The notes under the pieces are model-generated. The model had not been told where the DNA came from. It searched no databases and was given only the letters and a program-made list of their open reading frames with translations. From Blastococcus saxobsidens DD2 (GTDB lineage: Bacteria > Actinomycetota > Actinomycetes > Mycobacteriales > Geodermatophilaceae), in assembly GCF_000284015.1 (NCBI RefSeq), contig NC_016943.1:1653541-1717540 (forward strand): a stretch of DNA of 64,000 bases. The letters run 5' to 3'. Made by a program: the position numbers and the translations under genes. Positions 8,014 to 16,830 of the stretch are shown piece by piece; position 1 is the first letter of the stretch; every line of letters begins with the position of its first letter.

Positions 8014-9618
8014 GTGGCAGACGACGTACGAACTGCAGAGGAACGGACCAGCCGTACGCGTCCGATGAGCCGCGGTCATGCCGCGCTCGCCGGGATCGCG
8101 TCGGTGGCTGCGGCGCTCGGGCTCGCCGAACTGGTCGCCGGGCTGATCCCGCAGGCGCCCTCCCTGATCATCGCGGTCGGGGACTTCGTCATCGACAGCG
8201 TGCCCGGGTGGCTGGAGCAGTGGGCCATCGCGACCCTGGGCACCGCGGACAAGCCGGTGCTCATCGGGGGCATCCTCGTCATCTCGGTCCTGCTCGGGGC
8301 CGCCCTCGGGGTGCTCGCCCGTCGCTGGCTCGTCCTGGCAGCGGGGGGCATCGCCCTGTTCGCCCTGCTCGGGGTGGTCGCCGCGCTGGCCGACGACCGC
8401 AACCCGGTCGTCCTCAGCGTGCTCGTCGGGGCGCTCGGCGCCGCAGCCGGCGTCGCGGTGCTCTACACCCTCGTGGTCGCGCTGCCGAGCCGTGCCGTGC
8501 CGCCGGAGCCGACTGCCGATGGGGACGCCGGGCCCACGCCCGCGCTCAGCCCGGTCGACCGCCGCCGCTTCCTCGCCGTGACCGGCGGAGCCACGGTGCT
8601 CGGCGTCCTCGCCGGCGTCGGGGGCTACCTGCTGTCGGGACGGGAGCGGCTGAACGACCTGCGCGCCGCCATCCGGCTGCCCGCCCCGGTGCGGCAGGCC
8701 GGCCCCGTCCCGCCCGGCGCGACCCTCGACATCCCCGGTCTCACCCCGCTGTTCATCCCGAACGAGGAGTTCTACCGGATCGACACCGCACTGCGCGTGC
8801 CGGTGGTGAATCCCGATACCTGGCAGATGGAGGTGCGGGGGATGGTGGACAACCCGTTCACGCTCACCTACGCCGAGCTGATGGAGCTGCCGCAGATCGA
8901 GGCGGACATCACCATCGCCTGCGTCTCCAACGAGGTCGGTGGGGATCTGGTGGGCAACGCGCGGTGGCAGGGCGTGCCGCTGCGGCCGCTGCTCGAGCGG
9001 GCCGGCCTGCAGGAGGGGGCGACCCAGCTGATCGGCCGCTCCGTCGACGGCTTCACCGCGGGCTTCCCCACCGTGACCGCGCTGGATCTCGAGGAGGCGA
9101 TGGTGGCGGTCGCCATGAACGGCGAGCCGCTGCCCGCCGAGCACGGCTTCCCGGCCCGGCTGATCGTCCCCGGTCTCTACGGCTACGTCTCGGCGACCAA
9201 GTGGCTCGCGGCGATCGAGCTCACCGACTGGGACGTCGACGGCTACTGGATCCCCCGTGGCTGGGCCAAGGAGGGGCCGGTCAAGACCCAGGCCCGCATC
9301 GACGTCCCCCGGCCCGGCAGCACCATCCCGGCGGCCCGGCGGCCGATCGCCGGCGTGGCCTGGGCCCCCACCCGCGGCATCGAAGGGGTGGAGGTGCGCA
9401 TCGACGACGGGCCGTGGCAGCAGGCGGAGCTGGCCGAGTCCTACGACGTCGACGTCTGGCGGCAGTGGTTCCTGCCGTGGGACGCGACGCCCGGCCGGCA
9501 CGTGATCATGGCTCGGGCCACCGACGGGGAGGGCGAGGTGCAGACCGACGAGCGCACGCCGGTGGCGCCGGACGGTGCTTCGGGGTACCCGGTGATCGAG
9601 GTCGTCGTCGACGGCTGA
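8014..9618 (+). CDS. Membrane-anchored sulfite-oxidase-like molybdopterin oxidoreductase
   Basis: A 534-residue protein with four to five hydrophobic segments (about residues 20-155), a DRRRFL Tat-like motif before a further hydrophobic stretch (about 182-207), then a sulfite-oxidase-family molybdopterin domain. The Mo-ligand Cys303 is in ITIACVSNEVGG, followed by the conserved PGLYGYVSATKWL block and a C-terminal Ig-like dimerisation domain. It should act outside the membrane on an oxidisable substrate; the substrate is unknown. The GTG at 8014 gives the longest form, and the ATG at 8065 is a reasonable alternative. Confidence 0.85.
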   Translation: MADDVRTAEERTSRTRPMSRGHAALAGIASVAAALGLAELVAGLIPQAPSLIIAVGDFVIDSVPGWLEQWAIATLGTADKPVLIGGILVISVLLGAALGVLARRWLVLAAGGIALFALLGVVAALADDRNPVVLSVLVGALGAAAGVAVLYTLVVALPSRAVPPEPTADGDAGPTPALSPVDRRRFLAVTGGATVLGVLAGVGGYLLSGRERLNDLRAAIRLPAPVRQAGPVPPGATLDIPGLTPLFIPNEEFYRIDTALRVPVVNPDTWQMEVRGMVDNPFTLTYAELMELPQIEADITIACVSNEVGGDLVGNARWQGVPLRPLLERAGLQEGATQLIGRSVDGFTAGFPTVTALDLEEAMVAVAMNGEPLPAEHGFPARLIVPGLYGYVSATKWLAAIELTDWDVDGYWIPRGWAKEGPVKTQARIDVPRPGSTIPAARRPIAGVAWAPTRGIEGVEVRIDDGPWQQAELAESYDVDVWRQWFLPWDATPGRHVIMARATDGEGEVQTDERTPVAPDGASGYPVIEVVVDG

Positions 9619-9632
9619 GTCCGGAACGGCAC

Positions 9633-9660
9633 GGGCCGACCGGCGCTCGCCGGCCGGCCC
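9633..9660. terminator. Hairpin between convergent genes
   Basis: A 13-bp GC-rich stem with one mismatch (9633-9645 with 9648-9660) lies in the 64-nt gap between the convergent oxidoreductase and hydrolase genes. It probably terminates transcription from both sides. Confidence 0.6.
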
Positions 9661-9682
9661 GTCGTCCGCGCGGAAGTCGTGG

Positions 9683-10588
9683 CTATCCCACGGCAGAGCC
9701 GACCGAGGCCGCATCCGGCCGGGCGGCGGCGATCCGTGCCGCCCACCGGGTCACCTGCTCGGCGACCAGGTCGGGCTGGGTCAGCGGCAGCATGTGGCCG
9801 GCGCCGGGGATCGTGAACAGCTCGCCGTCCGGAAGTGCGTCCAGGAGCCGCTGGGCCTCGGCACCGGGTACCTCCGGGTCGCGGCTGCCGTGCACGATCA
9901 GCGCCGGCACGGTCAGGCTGGGCGCCAGCTCGACACCGTCGCTGCTCACGCCGGCCAGTGTCGTGCCGGCGAGCGCGAGCGGCCGGGTGGTCAGGAAGTT
10001 GTCGCGCATCCGCTGCACCTGCTCGAGCGGCTCGTCCGGTGCGAAGGCGAAGTGCCGGATGGCGCGGTCGGAGACCGCGCGGACCGGCCGGAGCCGCCGG
10101 CCCAGCCGGGCACCGGACCGCAGCAGCGCGAACCACGCCGAGCGCATCCGGGCCCGTGCCCACGGCGGCAGGTGCCGGGCCGGGAAGCCAGGCGCGGTCA
10201 CGCCCGAGCCACCCGATCCGACGAAGACGGCCCCGGCGATCCGGTCGTCCGGGGAGCCGTGGACGTGCCGCAGCAGGATGCCGCCGCTCAGGCTGTGCGC
10301 CACGACCACCGCGGAGCCACCGTCGGGGACCACGGCGCCGAGCACGGCCGACAGGTCCTGCGCATGGGCCGAGAGGCTGTAGTCCTGCGACCGGGCGTCA
10401 CCGGACTGGGCGTGCCCGCGGAGGTCGTACGCGACCACCCGGTGGTTCTCGGCGAGACGCTGGGGCACCTCGCCCCACGACTCGGCGGACATGCCCAGCC
10501 CGTGCCCCAGTACGAGCAGCGGGGCGTCCTCGGGCCCCCAGGAGTAGAGCGCCAGGCGGGTGCCGTCGAAGGAGATCACATCGGTCAT
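9683..10588 (-). CDS. Alpha/beta hydrolase
   Basis: A 301-residue alpha/beta hydrolase-1 enzyme. It has the LVLGHGLGM oxyanion region, the nucleophile in VAHSLSGG, an Asp in IVHGSRDPEVP and a His in GAGHMLP, giving a complete triad. No signal peptide is seen. Such enzymes hydrolyse esters, lactones or related bonds; the substrate is not predictable. It is the last of three minus-strand genes (PAP2, metallophosphoesterase, hydrolase) separated by about 70 nt each, which may form one transcript. Confidence 0.85.
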   Translation of the reverse strand: MTDVISFDGTRLALYSWGPEDAPLLVLGHGLGMSAESWGEVPQRLAENHRVVAYDLRGHAQSGDARSQDYSLSAHAQDLSAVLGAVVPDGGSAVVVAHSLSGGILLRHVHGSPDDRIAGAVFVGSGGSGVTAPGFPARHLPPWARARMRSAWFALLRSGARLGRRLRPVRAVSDRAIRHFAFAPDEPLEQVQRMRDNFLTTRPLALAGTTLAGVSSDGVELAPSLTVPALIVHGSRDPEVPGAEAQRLLDALPDGELFTIPGAGHMLPLTQPDLVAEQVTRWAARIAAARPDAASVGSAVG

Positions 10589-10661
10589 GCACCGGGCCTA
10601 CCCACGGTCATGCCCGGCGGTGTGTCGATGTGGTGACGATCCGGTCGTGCGCAACCGGCGC

Positions 10662-12071
10662 TCACCGGTCGTGGCGGACCACGAACGGCACCTCCACGGC
10701 AGCGCCGTCGGGTGCGCGTGGGGTCATCGGTGCCGTCGCTCCGTCGGCTGTCACTGCGGTCAGCGGGGTGACGGTCAGCGTGTTCCCGTCCACCCGCGCC
10801 AGCAGCAGGTGCACCTGAGCCCCCCACGCCACCGTCCCGGCCGGCCCGAAGTCCTCCGGTGGATCCTCCCGCAGCTTCCCACCCGCACCGGAGACGAAGT
10901 AGTCGATGCCGTCGACGCGGGCCAGCTGGAAGTTGTGCTCGTGCCCGGCGAACGCCGCCCGGACGCCGGCCCGGGCGAACAGCGGAACGAGGTGCTCGAC
11001 CATCGGCTCGGTGTTGCCGTGGTGCGGCCCGGCGCAGTAGGCCGGGTGATGGGAGAAGGGGAACCGCCACCGCCGTCCGGCGCCGCCGTCGTCCGGGAAG
11101 GCCTGCTCCAGGAACTCCTCGTGGCGCGGGTCCTCGAAGAAGTGCTCGGTGGCCAGGTCGCGGGACAGGGAGGTGTCGATGCAGACGAACTCGACGTCGG
11201 CGCCGAACCCGAACCGGTAGAACATCCCCGGGTCCACCGAGGCCCGTGGGCCGGCGACCTCGGGAGTGAACCGGGCGTCGGTGTGGAAGTTGTCGCGGAT
11301 CTGCTCGCGGTCGTCGCTGGACTCCGCGTCGCTGGTGTCGTGGTTGCCGACCGTCGGGTACACCGGCACCCGGGAGAGCACGTACCGGTAGGGCTGGTAG
11401 AAGCTGCCGTACCAGTCGGAGTCCTGCGCTCCGCTGCCCTGCGACCCCCGGGTCCCGGCGCTGGGGTAGACGTTGTCGCCGACGGTGATGACCAGGCGCA
11501 CACCGGGCTCCTCGGTCAGCCGGTGGAGCACGTCGGCGACCTGTCGTTGACGGCGGCCGCTCCCGGTGTCGGTGAGCACGCCGATGCCGTAGTCGCCGAG
11601 CACGGCGAAGTCCAGGGGGACGGCCACGCCGGGCGCCGGATGGGTGCGGAACCGCAGGTCGTAGGCCCGGTCGCCGGGCCGCAGGTCCAGGCCTCCCCGC
11701 TCGACGGGACCCCAGTCCATGCGAGGCCCCTCCGCCCACGGCAGCCCGTCCACGCGGATGCGGTAGCCGTATCCGGTGTCGGGGGAGAGGCCGTCGACCC
11801 AGACGTGGTTGCCGGTGTCGGTGCGGGCCTCGGCCACGACGTCGCCCGAGCGGTCGAACACCTCCACCACGGCGCTGCCGTACGGCTCCGACCGGGCCCC
11901 GATGCTGCCGGTCCGCCCCCGGTCCAGCTCCCCGAGCTCGTCGTCGCCCACGACCTGCCAGGACCCGTCCGGGGCGTCGCGCCGGAACCAGAAGCCACCC
12001 CAGGCGATCAGCGCCCGGTCGGGGGCCAGATCGACGAGGTGCACGAAGGGCTCGAAGTGGGTGTCCGGCAT
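10662..12071 (-). CDS. Calcineurin-like metallophosphoesterase (purple acid phosphatase type)
   Basis: A 469-residue enzyme with an N-terminal beta-rich (fibronectin-like) segment and a metallophosphoesterase domain. The metal-binding signatures are present in order: LGDYGIG, VGDNVYPS, VGNHDTSD, FSHHPAYC and AGHEHNF. This architecture matches purple-acid-phosphatase-like phosphohydrolases. I took the ATG at 12071, since upstream sequence in frame looks non-coding. No clear signal peptide is seen, so location is uncertain. It probably hydrolyses phosphomonoesters or diesters, and may be co-transcribed with the PAP2 gene 70 nt upstream. Confidence 0.85.
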   Translation of the reverse strand: MPDTHFEPFVHLVDLAPDRALIAWGGFWFRRDAPDGSWQVVGDDELGELDRGRTGSIGARSEPYGSAVVEVFDRSGDVVAEARTDTGNHVWVDGLSPDTGYGYRIRVDGLPWAEGPRMDWGPVERGGLDLRPGDRAYDLRFRTHPAPGVAVPLDFAVLGDYGIGVLTDTGSGRRQRQVADVLHRLTEEPGVRLVITVGDNVYPSAGTRGSQGSGAQDSDWYGSFYQPYRYVLSRVPVYPTVGNHDTSDAESSDDREQIRDNFHTDARFTPEVAGPRASVDPGMFYRFGFGADVEFVCIDTSLSRDLATEHFFEDPRHEEFLEQAFPDDGGAGRRWRFPFSHHPAYCAGPHHGNTEPMVEHLVPLFARAGVRAAFAGHEHNFQLARVDGIDYFVSGAGGKLREDPPEDFGPAGTVAWGAQVHLLLARVDGNTLTVTPLTAVTADGATAPMTPRAPDGAAVEVPFVVRHDR

Positions 12072-12141
12072 GGTGGACGGATCTACCCGGGACCCGGCGG
12101 GGGAACAGCCGCGGCACCTTGCGGTTCGGTGACGCCTGCGG

Positions 12142-13629
12142 TCAGCGCATGGCCGGGACCGGCCGGGCCGGAGCGGACGTCCCGGGGTAGCGGACCTGGC
12201 CGTCGACGTCCGGAAGGAGGTAGCGGGCACAGGCGAGCATCCAGACCGTGCCGAGGACGAGCCCGGCGACCACGTCGGTGGGGTAGTGGGCGGCCGTGTA
12301 GATGCGCGACAGGGCGACCGCCGGGGCCACGAGCGCCGGCACGGCGAGCACCGCCCACCGCCACCTGCTGCGGCTCAGGGTGATCACCAGGGCGGCGAGG
12401 GCGCCGTAGATCGCCACCGCGGCGGCCACGTGTCCCGACGGCCAGCTCGCCGCGGTCGGCAGGTTGGAGGTCAGGTCCGCCACCGCCGGTCGCGCGCGCT
12501 CCACGATGCGGGAGACGACGAAGTAGAGGCCGACCTCGCCCAGCACGGTGACGGCGACGAAGACCACCGGCCGCCAGCTCGCGGTCACCGCCAGCGCCAC
12601 CACGCCGAGGGTGAGCGACACCGCGATCACCATGGGCGTCCCCGACAGCATGCCGACCGCGGTGGCGATGTCGGTGAGGGTCGGTGTGCGCAGGTCGGCG
12701 ACGGCCTGCACCACCGCGCGGTCGAAGCGGCCGATGACGCTGTCGCCGAGGACGGCGGTGATCAGCAGTCCGAGCACGATGAGTGCCGCGGCGAGCGCGG
12801 CGGCGGCCACCACCAAGGCCGTTCCCGACTTCTTCCCGGCCGGCAGCGCCGGCTGGCGGGAGGGTGCCAGGTGCGGTCCGGCGTGCGGCTCGACGTCCAG
12901 CGGGTCCAGCGACTCGTCCGGCCGGTGGTGGTGGTCGTGCTGCCACCCGCGGAAGGCGGCCGTCGTGACGGCCAGCAGGCCCACCCCGAGAGCCCAGCCG
13001 GCGAGGACGTCGGTGACGAAGTGCACGCCCAGCGCCAGCCGGGTGAAGCCGACCGCCAGGGCGATCAGCAGCGCAGCGGCCACCACCCACGGGCGGGCGT
13101 GGCGGCGCACGGCGGGCAGTGCCAGGAGCGCGAGCATGCCGAAGGTGACGATCGAGACCATCGCGTGCCCGCTCGGGAAGCTGGCGTTCGACGGGAGCTC
13201 GTTGACCGGGTTCTCCACGACCGGTCGCGCCCGCCCGATCAGCGCCTTGGTGACCGGCACGAGGATCGCCAGCCCGATCCCGGTCGCCACGGTGAAGGCG
13301 GCCAGCCGGCGTTGTCCGCGGATCAGGAGGAAGACGGTCGTCAGCGTGAAGATCAGGATGGCGGCGAAGTTGCCGCCGAGGTCGGTGACGACCCGCAGCA
13401 CGCTCACCAGCGTGGGGGAGTCGCTGGCCACCGCGTTCAACCCGGCGGCCACCTCGCCGTCCAGCGAGGCCAGCGGCGACCACTCCTCCTGGACCAGCAG
13501 CACGAGCAGCAGGAACGGGACCGCCCCGATCAGCAGAGCGGCCAGCCCCAGCGCGGCCCGCGCCCCGAAGCGGCCCACGCCGGCGGCGCCCTCGGGTGAT
13601 GTGTCCACGTGCTCCGCGACCCTGCTCAT
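12142..13629 (-). CDS. Tandem PAP2 membrane phosphatase
   Basis: A 495-residue polytopic protein holding two complete PAP2 (type 2 phosphatidic acid phosphatase) domains in one chain. The first has KALIGRARP, FPSGHAM and TRLALGVHFVTD; the second has RIVERARP, WPSGHVA and SRIYTAAHYPTD. Catalytic His and Arg residues appear intact in both copies, but the second copy lacks the leading Lys. A His-rich linker (HDHHH) joins them. Such enzymes dephosphorylate lipid phosphates at the outer membrane face. The ATG at 13629 was chosen; a GTG at 13669-13671 would extend the N-terminus. Confidence 0.85.
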   Translation of the reverse strand: MSRVAEHVDTSPEGAAGVGRFGARAALGLAALLIGAVPFLLLVLLVQEEWSPLASLDGEVAAGLNAVASDSPTLVSVLRVVTDLGGNFAAILIFTLTTVFLLIRGQRRLAAFTVATGIGLAILVPVTKALIGRARPVVENPVNELPSNASFPSGHAMVSIVTFGMLALLALPAVRRHARPWVVAAALLIALAVGFTRLALGVHFVTDVLAGWALGVGLLAVTTAAFRGWQHDHHHRPDESLDPLDVEPHAGPHLAPSRQPALPAGKKSGTALVVAAAALAAALIVLGLLITAVLGDSVIGRFDRAVVQAVADLRTPTLTDIATAVGMLSGTPMVIAVSLTLGVVALAVTASWRPVVFVAVTVLGEVGLYFVVSRIVERARPAVADLTSNLPTAASWPSGHVAAAVAIYGALAALVITLSRSRWRWAVLAVPALVAPAVALSRIYTAAHYPTDVVAGLVLGTVWMLACARYLLPDVDGQVRYPGTSAPARPVPAMR

Positions 13630-13710
13630 GGACACCGGAGGTACCCGGGCACCCGGGGACCCAACGGCCACCCTCCCGACGATCGCGTTACGGCGGGCGA
13701 CCGCACCATG

Positions 13711-14109
13711 TCACGGTGGGGAGCCGGCGTCCTGCGGGGTGACCGTCTCCAGCCGCCGCACGTCGGCCAGCAGGTGTTGCACCTTGGTGTCCCGGAGGCA
13801 CCCCTCGAGCTCGCGCCGGTCGAACTCGTCGAGCCCGGGGCGCAACCGGAACGAGAACACGCCCTCGTCGACGGCGGCGAAGGAGTCCTCGACCACGTCG
13901 GCGTTGACCAGCAGCCGGCAGTTGCTGACCAGCCCCCGGGTCATCTCCTCGCGCACGGCCTCGTCCTCCCGGATGGAGACGGCGAGCACCACGTCGGTGT
14001 AGGACCCCTCGGGCTGCGGGATGTCGACCGTCATCAGCTCGGCGCGCAGGAACAGGATCCCGGTCCCGGCCACGAGGGCGGCGGCCAGCCAGGGGAGGAC
14101 CCGCTTCAC
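13711..14109 (-). CDS. Membrane-anchored protein of unknown function
   Basis: A 132-residue protein with one N-terminal hydrophobic anchor (VLPWLAAALVAGTGILF) and a soluble domain of mixed strands and helices. The GTG at 14109 overlaps the stop of the upstream gene by 4 nt (GTGA), marking tight translational coupling. Two Cys residues are conserved-looking (SNCRLLV, LEGCLRDTK) and could form a disulfide outside the cell. I do not recognise the family. It is the third gene of the PEP-utiliser operon. Confidence 0.65.
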   Translation of the reverse strand: MKRVLPWLAAALVAGTGILFLRAELMTVDIPQPEGSYTDVVLAVSIREDEAVREEMTRGLVSNCRLLVNADVVEDSFAAVDEGVFSFRLRPGLDEFDRRELEGCLRDTKVQHLLADVRRLETVTPQDAGSPP

Positions 14110-14657
14110 CGGGCGGCCCTCGTCGCCGCCGGGCCGAGCAGCACCCGGAGGCCGGCGTCGTCGGCGTAGTCGTCTCCGCCGGCCAGCAGCTCGGCGTCGG
14201 TCGGCACCAGGGAGGTGGCCGGGAAGGCGATCTCCTCCAGCTCGGTGGCGAGCTCTTCCTCCACGCCTGCGCGGGCGGAGCCCCCGGCGACGCGCTCGAC
14301 CAGCCAGGCGATGCCGGAGACGACGAAGCCGCCGCCGAGCAGCACCGGGATGAAGATGTGCGTGCGGTCGAGCGCATCGGCGGACAGCCACCGGAAGGGC
14401 TGCGTCTCCACCGGCGCGGCCCGCAGCCGTTCCAGCGCGCCGGGCGGCCTCGGATCACCGGCCATGGCTCGCACGCGCTCGTCCATCGATCCCAGCCGGC
14501 GCATGACCAGGGCGGTGCACAGGCCGACCAGGGTGGCGAGGAAGAGGATCCCCACCAGCAGAGCGCGGTGCCACTCCCACCGGTAGATGTAGACGAACAG
14601 GTAGGCGCCGGTGGCGATCAGGGCCACCACGCCGATGAGCCAGCTCAGCTTCTTCAC
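14106..14657 (-). CDS. Membrane protein of unknown function
   Basis: A 183-residue protein with two N-terminal hydrophobic helices (about residues 5-25 and 30-52), a cytoplasmic loop, and another helix around residues 100-122 (IPVLLGGGFVVSGIAWL). A Glu-rich tail follows. The GTG start at 14657 overlaps the stop of the phosphotransferase gene by 4 nt, and its own stop overlaps the next gene. No family is recognised. Context suggests a membrane partner of the PEP-utilising enzyme. Confidence 0.65.
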   Translation of the reverse strand: MKKLSWLIGVVALIATGAYLFVYIYRWEWHRALLVGILFLATLVGLCTALVMRRLGSMDERVRAMAGDPRPPGALERLRAAPVETQPFRWLSADALDRTHIFIPVLLGGGFVVSGIAWLVERVAGGSARAGVEEELATELEEIAFPATSLVPTDAELLAGGDDYADDAGLRVLLGPAATRAAR

Positions 14658-16717
14658 GACGTCTCCTCCTCGACCGAACCGGTGTCGCCGTCGACCCGGA
14701 CGGTCGTGCCGGGCTCGAACTGATCGAGCGCCCCGGAGAAACCGACGACGGTCGGCACGCCGGACTCCCGCGCCAGGATCGCCAGGTGTGCCAGCACGCT
14801 GCCGGTCTCGGCGACCAGACCGGCCAGCCGGGGGAGCACCTGGGCGAGCGAGGGATCGAGGTTCCGGACGACGAGCACGGCTCCCTCCGGCGGATTCTCG
14901 CCGTGGTGCACCGGCCCGCTGCCGGCACCACCACCGGCACCCGTTCCGCCGGACGTGCCCGTGACCGCCACCGGCCGGCCCGTGTCGCTCATGCGGAACC
15001 GGGCGGGCAGCGGCTCACCCGGTTCCTCGAGCTGCGGCCGGAGCTCGCGATCGGTGGCGTGCACGGCGGCCGCGAGCTCCTCCAGCCGGAGCCCCCGCAC
15101 CTGCTCGGCGCCGCCCAGCCGGCCGGCCGCGCTCAGCCGTTCCCCGAGCGTCCACGCCGCCCGGGCGGTGACCTCCTGGAGCCAGCGGACCCGCAGGCGG
15201 AGCGCCTCCCGGAGCAGCCCGGCGTCGGTCTCGTCACCGGGCGGTGCGCTGTCGGGTGCGTCGACGTCGGGCGGCAGCTGGGGAACGGCGCAGATCCGCG
15301 GCGCCGCGAGGGCGAGCACGACGGGGTTCGCGGCGACGATCTGGGCGTCGGTCAGCCCGGACTGCCGGGACCGGGCCAGCACGCGCAGGGCCGCGCTGAC
15401 CCCGGTGAGCCGGGGCGCCGCCGGGTCGACGAGCATCCCCATGAGGACCTCGTGCGCGTGGACCGAGCGCAGGGCCGGCTGCACGCGGTGCAGGACGGCG
15501 ACCAACTGGCGGTCGGAGAGCGCGGCGAGGGGTGGGACACCACCGAGCACGTGGTCCGCGGAGCCGAGGACGTCCTGCGCCAGCACCGGCAGCGCGGACC
15601 GCAGCCGGCCCACCCGCCAGGACGCCCGCAACCGGCGCAGCCGTGGGCGGGGGTCGAGCCGCTCGCGCAGCCGCGGCGCTTCCTGACGGCTCTCCAGCAG
15701 GTCGAGGTCGACGGCCGGCCAGGCGCCCAGGACGGTGACCAGCGGGGAGTCGTCCACGGCGGTGCGGTCGGCGGTGCCGGCCAGCAGGAGGGCGTGCCGG
15801 AGCGCCTCGCGCAGCGGGGTGATCCAGAGGTCGGTCTCCAGCGGCTGCAGCGGCTCGGGGAACGTCTCGGCCACGGGACCGGGCCCGAGCACCGGTCCGT
15901 AGGGCCGGCCCCGTCCCTCCGCCGTGACCGGGCGGCTCTGCAGCAGGCGCAGGTGCCCCTGCTCGTCGAACGCCCACTCGACGTCCTGCGGTCCGCCGAA
16001 GACCGCCGCCGTCCGGCGGGCCAGGTCGGCCAGGGCGCGCAGCTGGGGACGGCGCAGGCGGACGCCGCCGTCGCCCCGGGTGACGTCGGTGCGGCGCCCG
16101 GAGCGGTCCAGCTCGTAGCGGTCGCCGTCGACCTCGCCGCTCACCAGCCGGTCCGGCCCGCCGGTCACCGCGGCGACGACCAGCCGGTCCTCCCGGCCCG
16201 ACACCGGGTCGATCCCGAAGAGCACACCGCCGCTGCGGGCCTCGAGCAGCGGCTGGACGAGGACGGCGAGGGGCTCGCTCCCGGTGAGGGTGTCGGACCC
16301 GGCGGCCGCCGTCTCCCGCGAGGCGATGACGGTGGCCACCGCGCGGTCGAACGCCTCGCGGCCCTCGACCCCCACGACCGACTCGAAGCGGCCGGCCATC
16401 GAGGAGTCCCCGAGGTCCTCCACCGTCGAGCTGCTGCGCACCACCAGGGACCGCCGGCCGTCCTCGGACAGCTCCCGCCAGGCGGCCAGCGCCTCGTCGG
16501 GGAGCGGGACGCCGGAGGCCAGCCGCTCCACGGCGGCAGTGGTGATCACGAACCCCGGCACGATCGGCAGGCCCTTGGCGCGGGCGCGCGCCAGTGCCGC
16601 CGCCTTCGCGCCGGTCAGCCGGTCGTCGGTCGCGGCCGCGTCGTCGAGGGCCACGGCCGGGGGGCCGTCGGTGAGCGGCGCGGCGCGGAAGCTGCCGTCG
16701 GTGGAGGTCGCAGACAC
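14654..16717 (-). CDS. PEP-utilising phosphotransferase (PEP synthase/rifampin phosphotransferase-like)
   Basis: About 687 residues with an N-terminal ATP-grasp (PPDK/PEP synthase N) domain: GAKAAALARARAKGLPIVPGF then SLVVRSSSTVED, FGIDPVSG and DVEWAFDEQGHLRLLQSRPV. A long helical middle region and a C-terminal swivelling phosphohistidine domain follow (GSVLAHLAILARESGVP, catalytic His). The layout matches dikinase-like enzymes such as PEP synthase and rifampin phosphotransferase, which relay phosphate from ATP through His to an acceptor. The acceptor is unknown. The start is uncertain: I used the GTG at 16717, and the frame is open to 16828. The stop overlaps the next gene by 4 nt. Confidence 0.75.
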   Translation of the reverse strand: MSATSTDGSFRAAPLTDGPPAVALDDAAATDDRLTGAKAAALARARAKGLPIVPGFVITTAAVERLASGVPLPDEALAAWRELSEDGRRSLVVRSSSTVEDLGDSSMAGRFESVVGVEGREAFDRAVATVIASRETAAAGSDTLTGSEPLAVLVQPLLEARSGGVLFGIDPVSGREDRLVVAAVTGGPDRLVSGEVDGDRYELDRSGRRTDVTRGDGGVRLRRPQLRALADLARRTAAVFGGPQDVEWAFDEQGHLRLLQSRPVTAEGRGRPYGPVLGPGPVAETFPEPLQPLETDLWITPLREALRHALLLAGTADRTAVDDSPLVTVLGAWPAVDLDLLESRQEAPRLRERLDPRPRLRRLRASWRVGRLRSALPVLAQDVLGSADHVLGGVPPLAALSDRQLVAVLHRVQPALRSVHAHEVLMGMLVDPAAPRLTGVSAALRVLARSRQSGLTDAQIVAANPVVLALAAPRICAVPQLPPDVDAPDSAPPGDETDAGLLREALRLRVRWLQEVTARAAWTLGERLSAAGRLGGAEQVRGLRLEELAAAVHATDRELRPQLEEPGEPLPARFRMSDTGRPVAVTGTSGGTGAGGGAGSGPVHHGENPPEGAVLVVRNLDPSLAQVLPRLAGLVAETGSVLAHLAILARESGVPTVVGFSGALDQFEPGTTVRVDGDTGSVEEETS

Positions 16718-16830
16718 CAGGGATGGGTTGCCGGGTGCAGGTGCACGCAATCGTTCCGGAGCGCTGACCGGCCGTTTCGTCGGCAAACCGTAATGAGCCG
16801 AGAGCGGGTGTGCGGGGGTACGGCACACCG

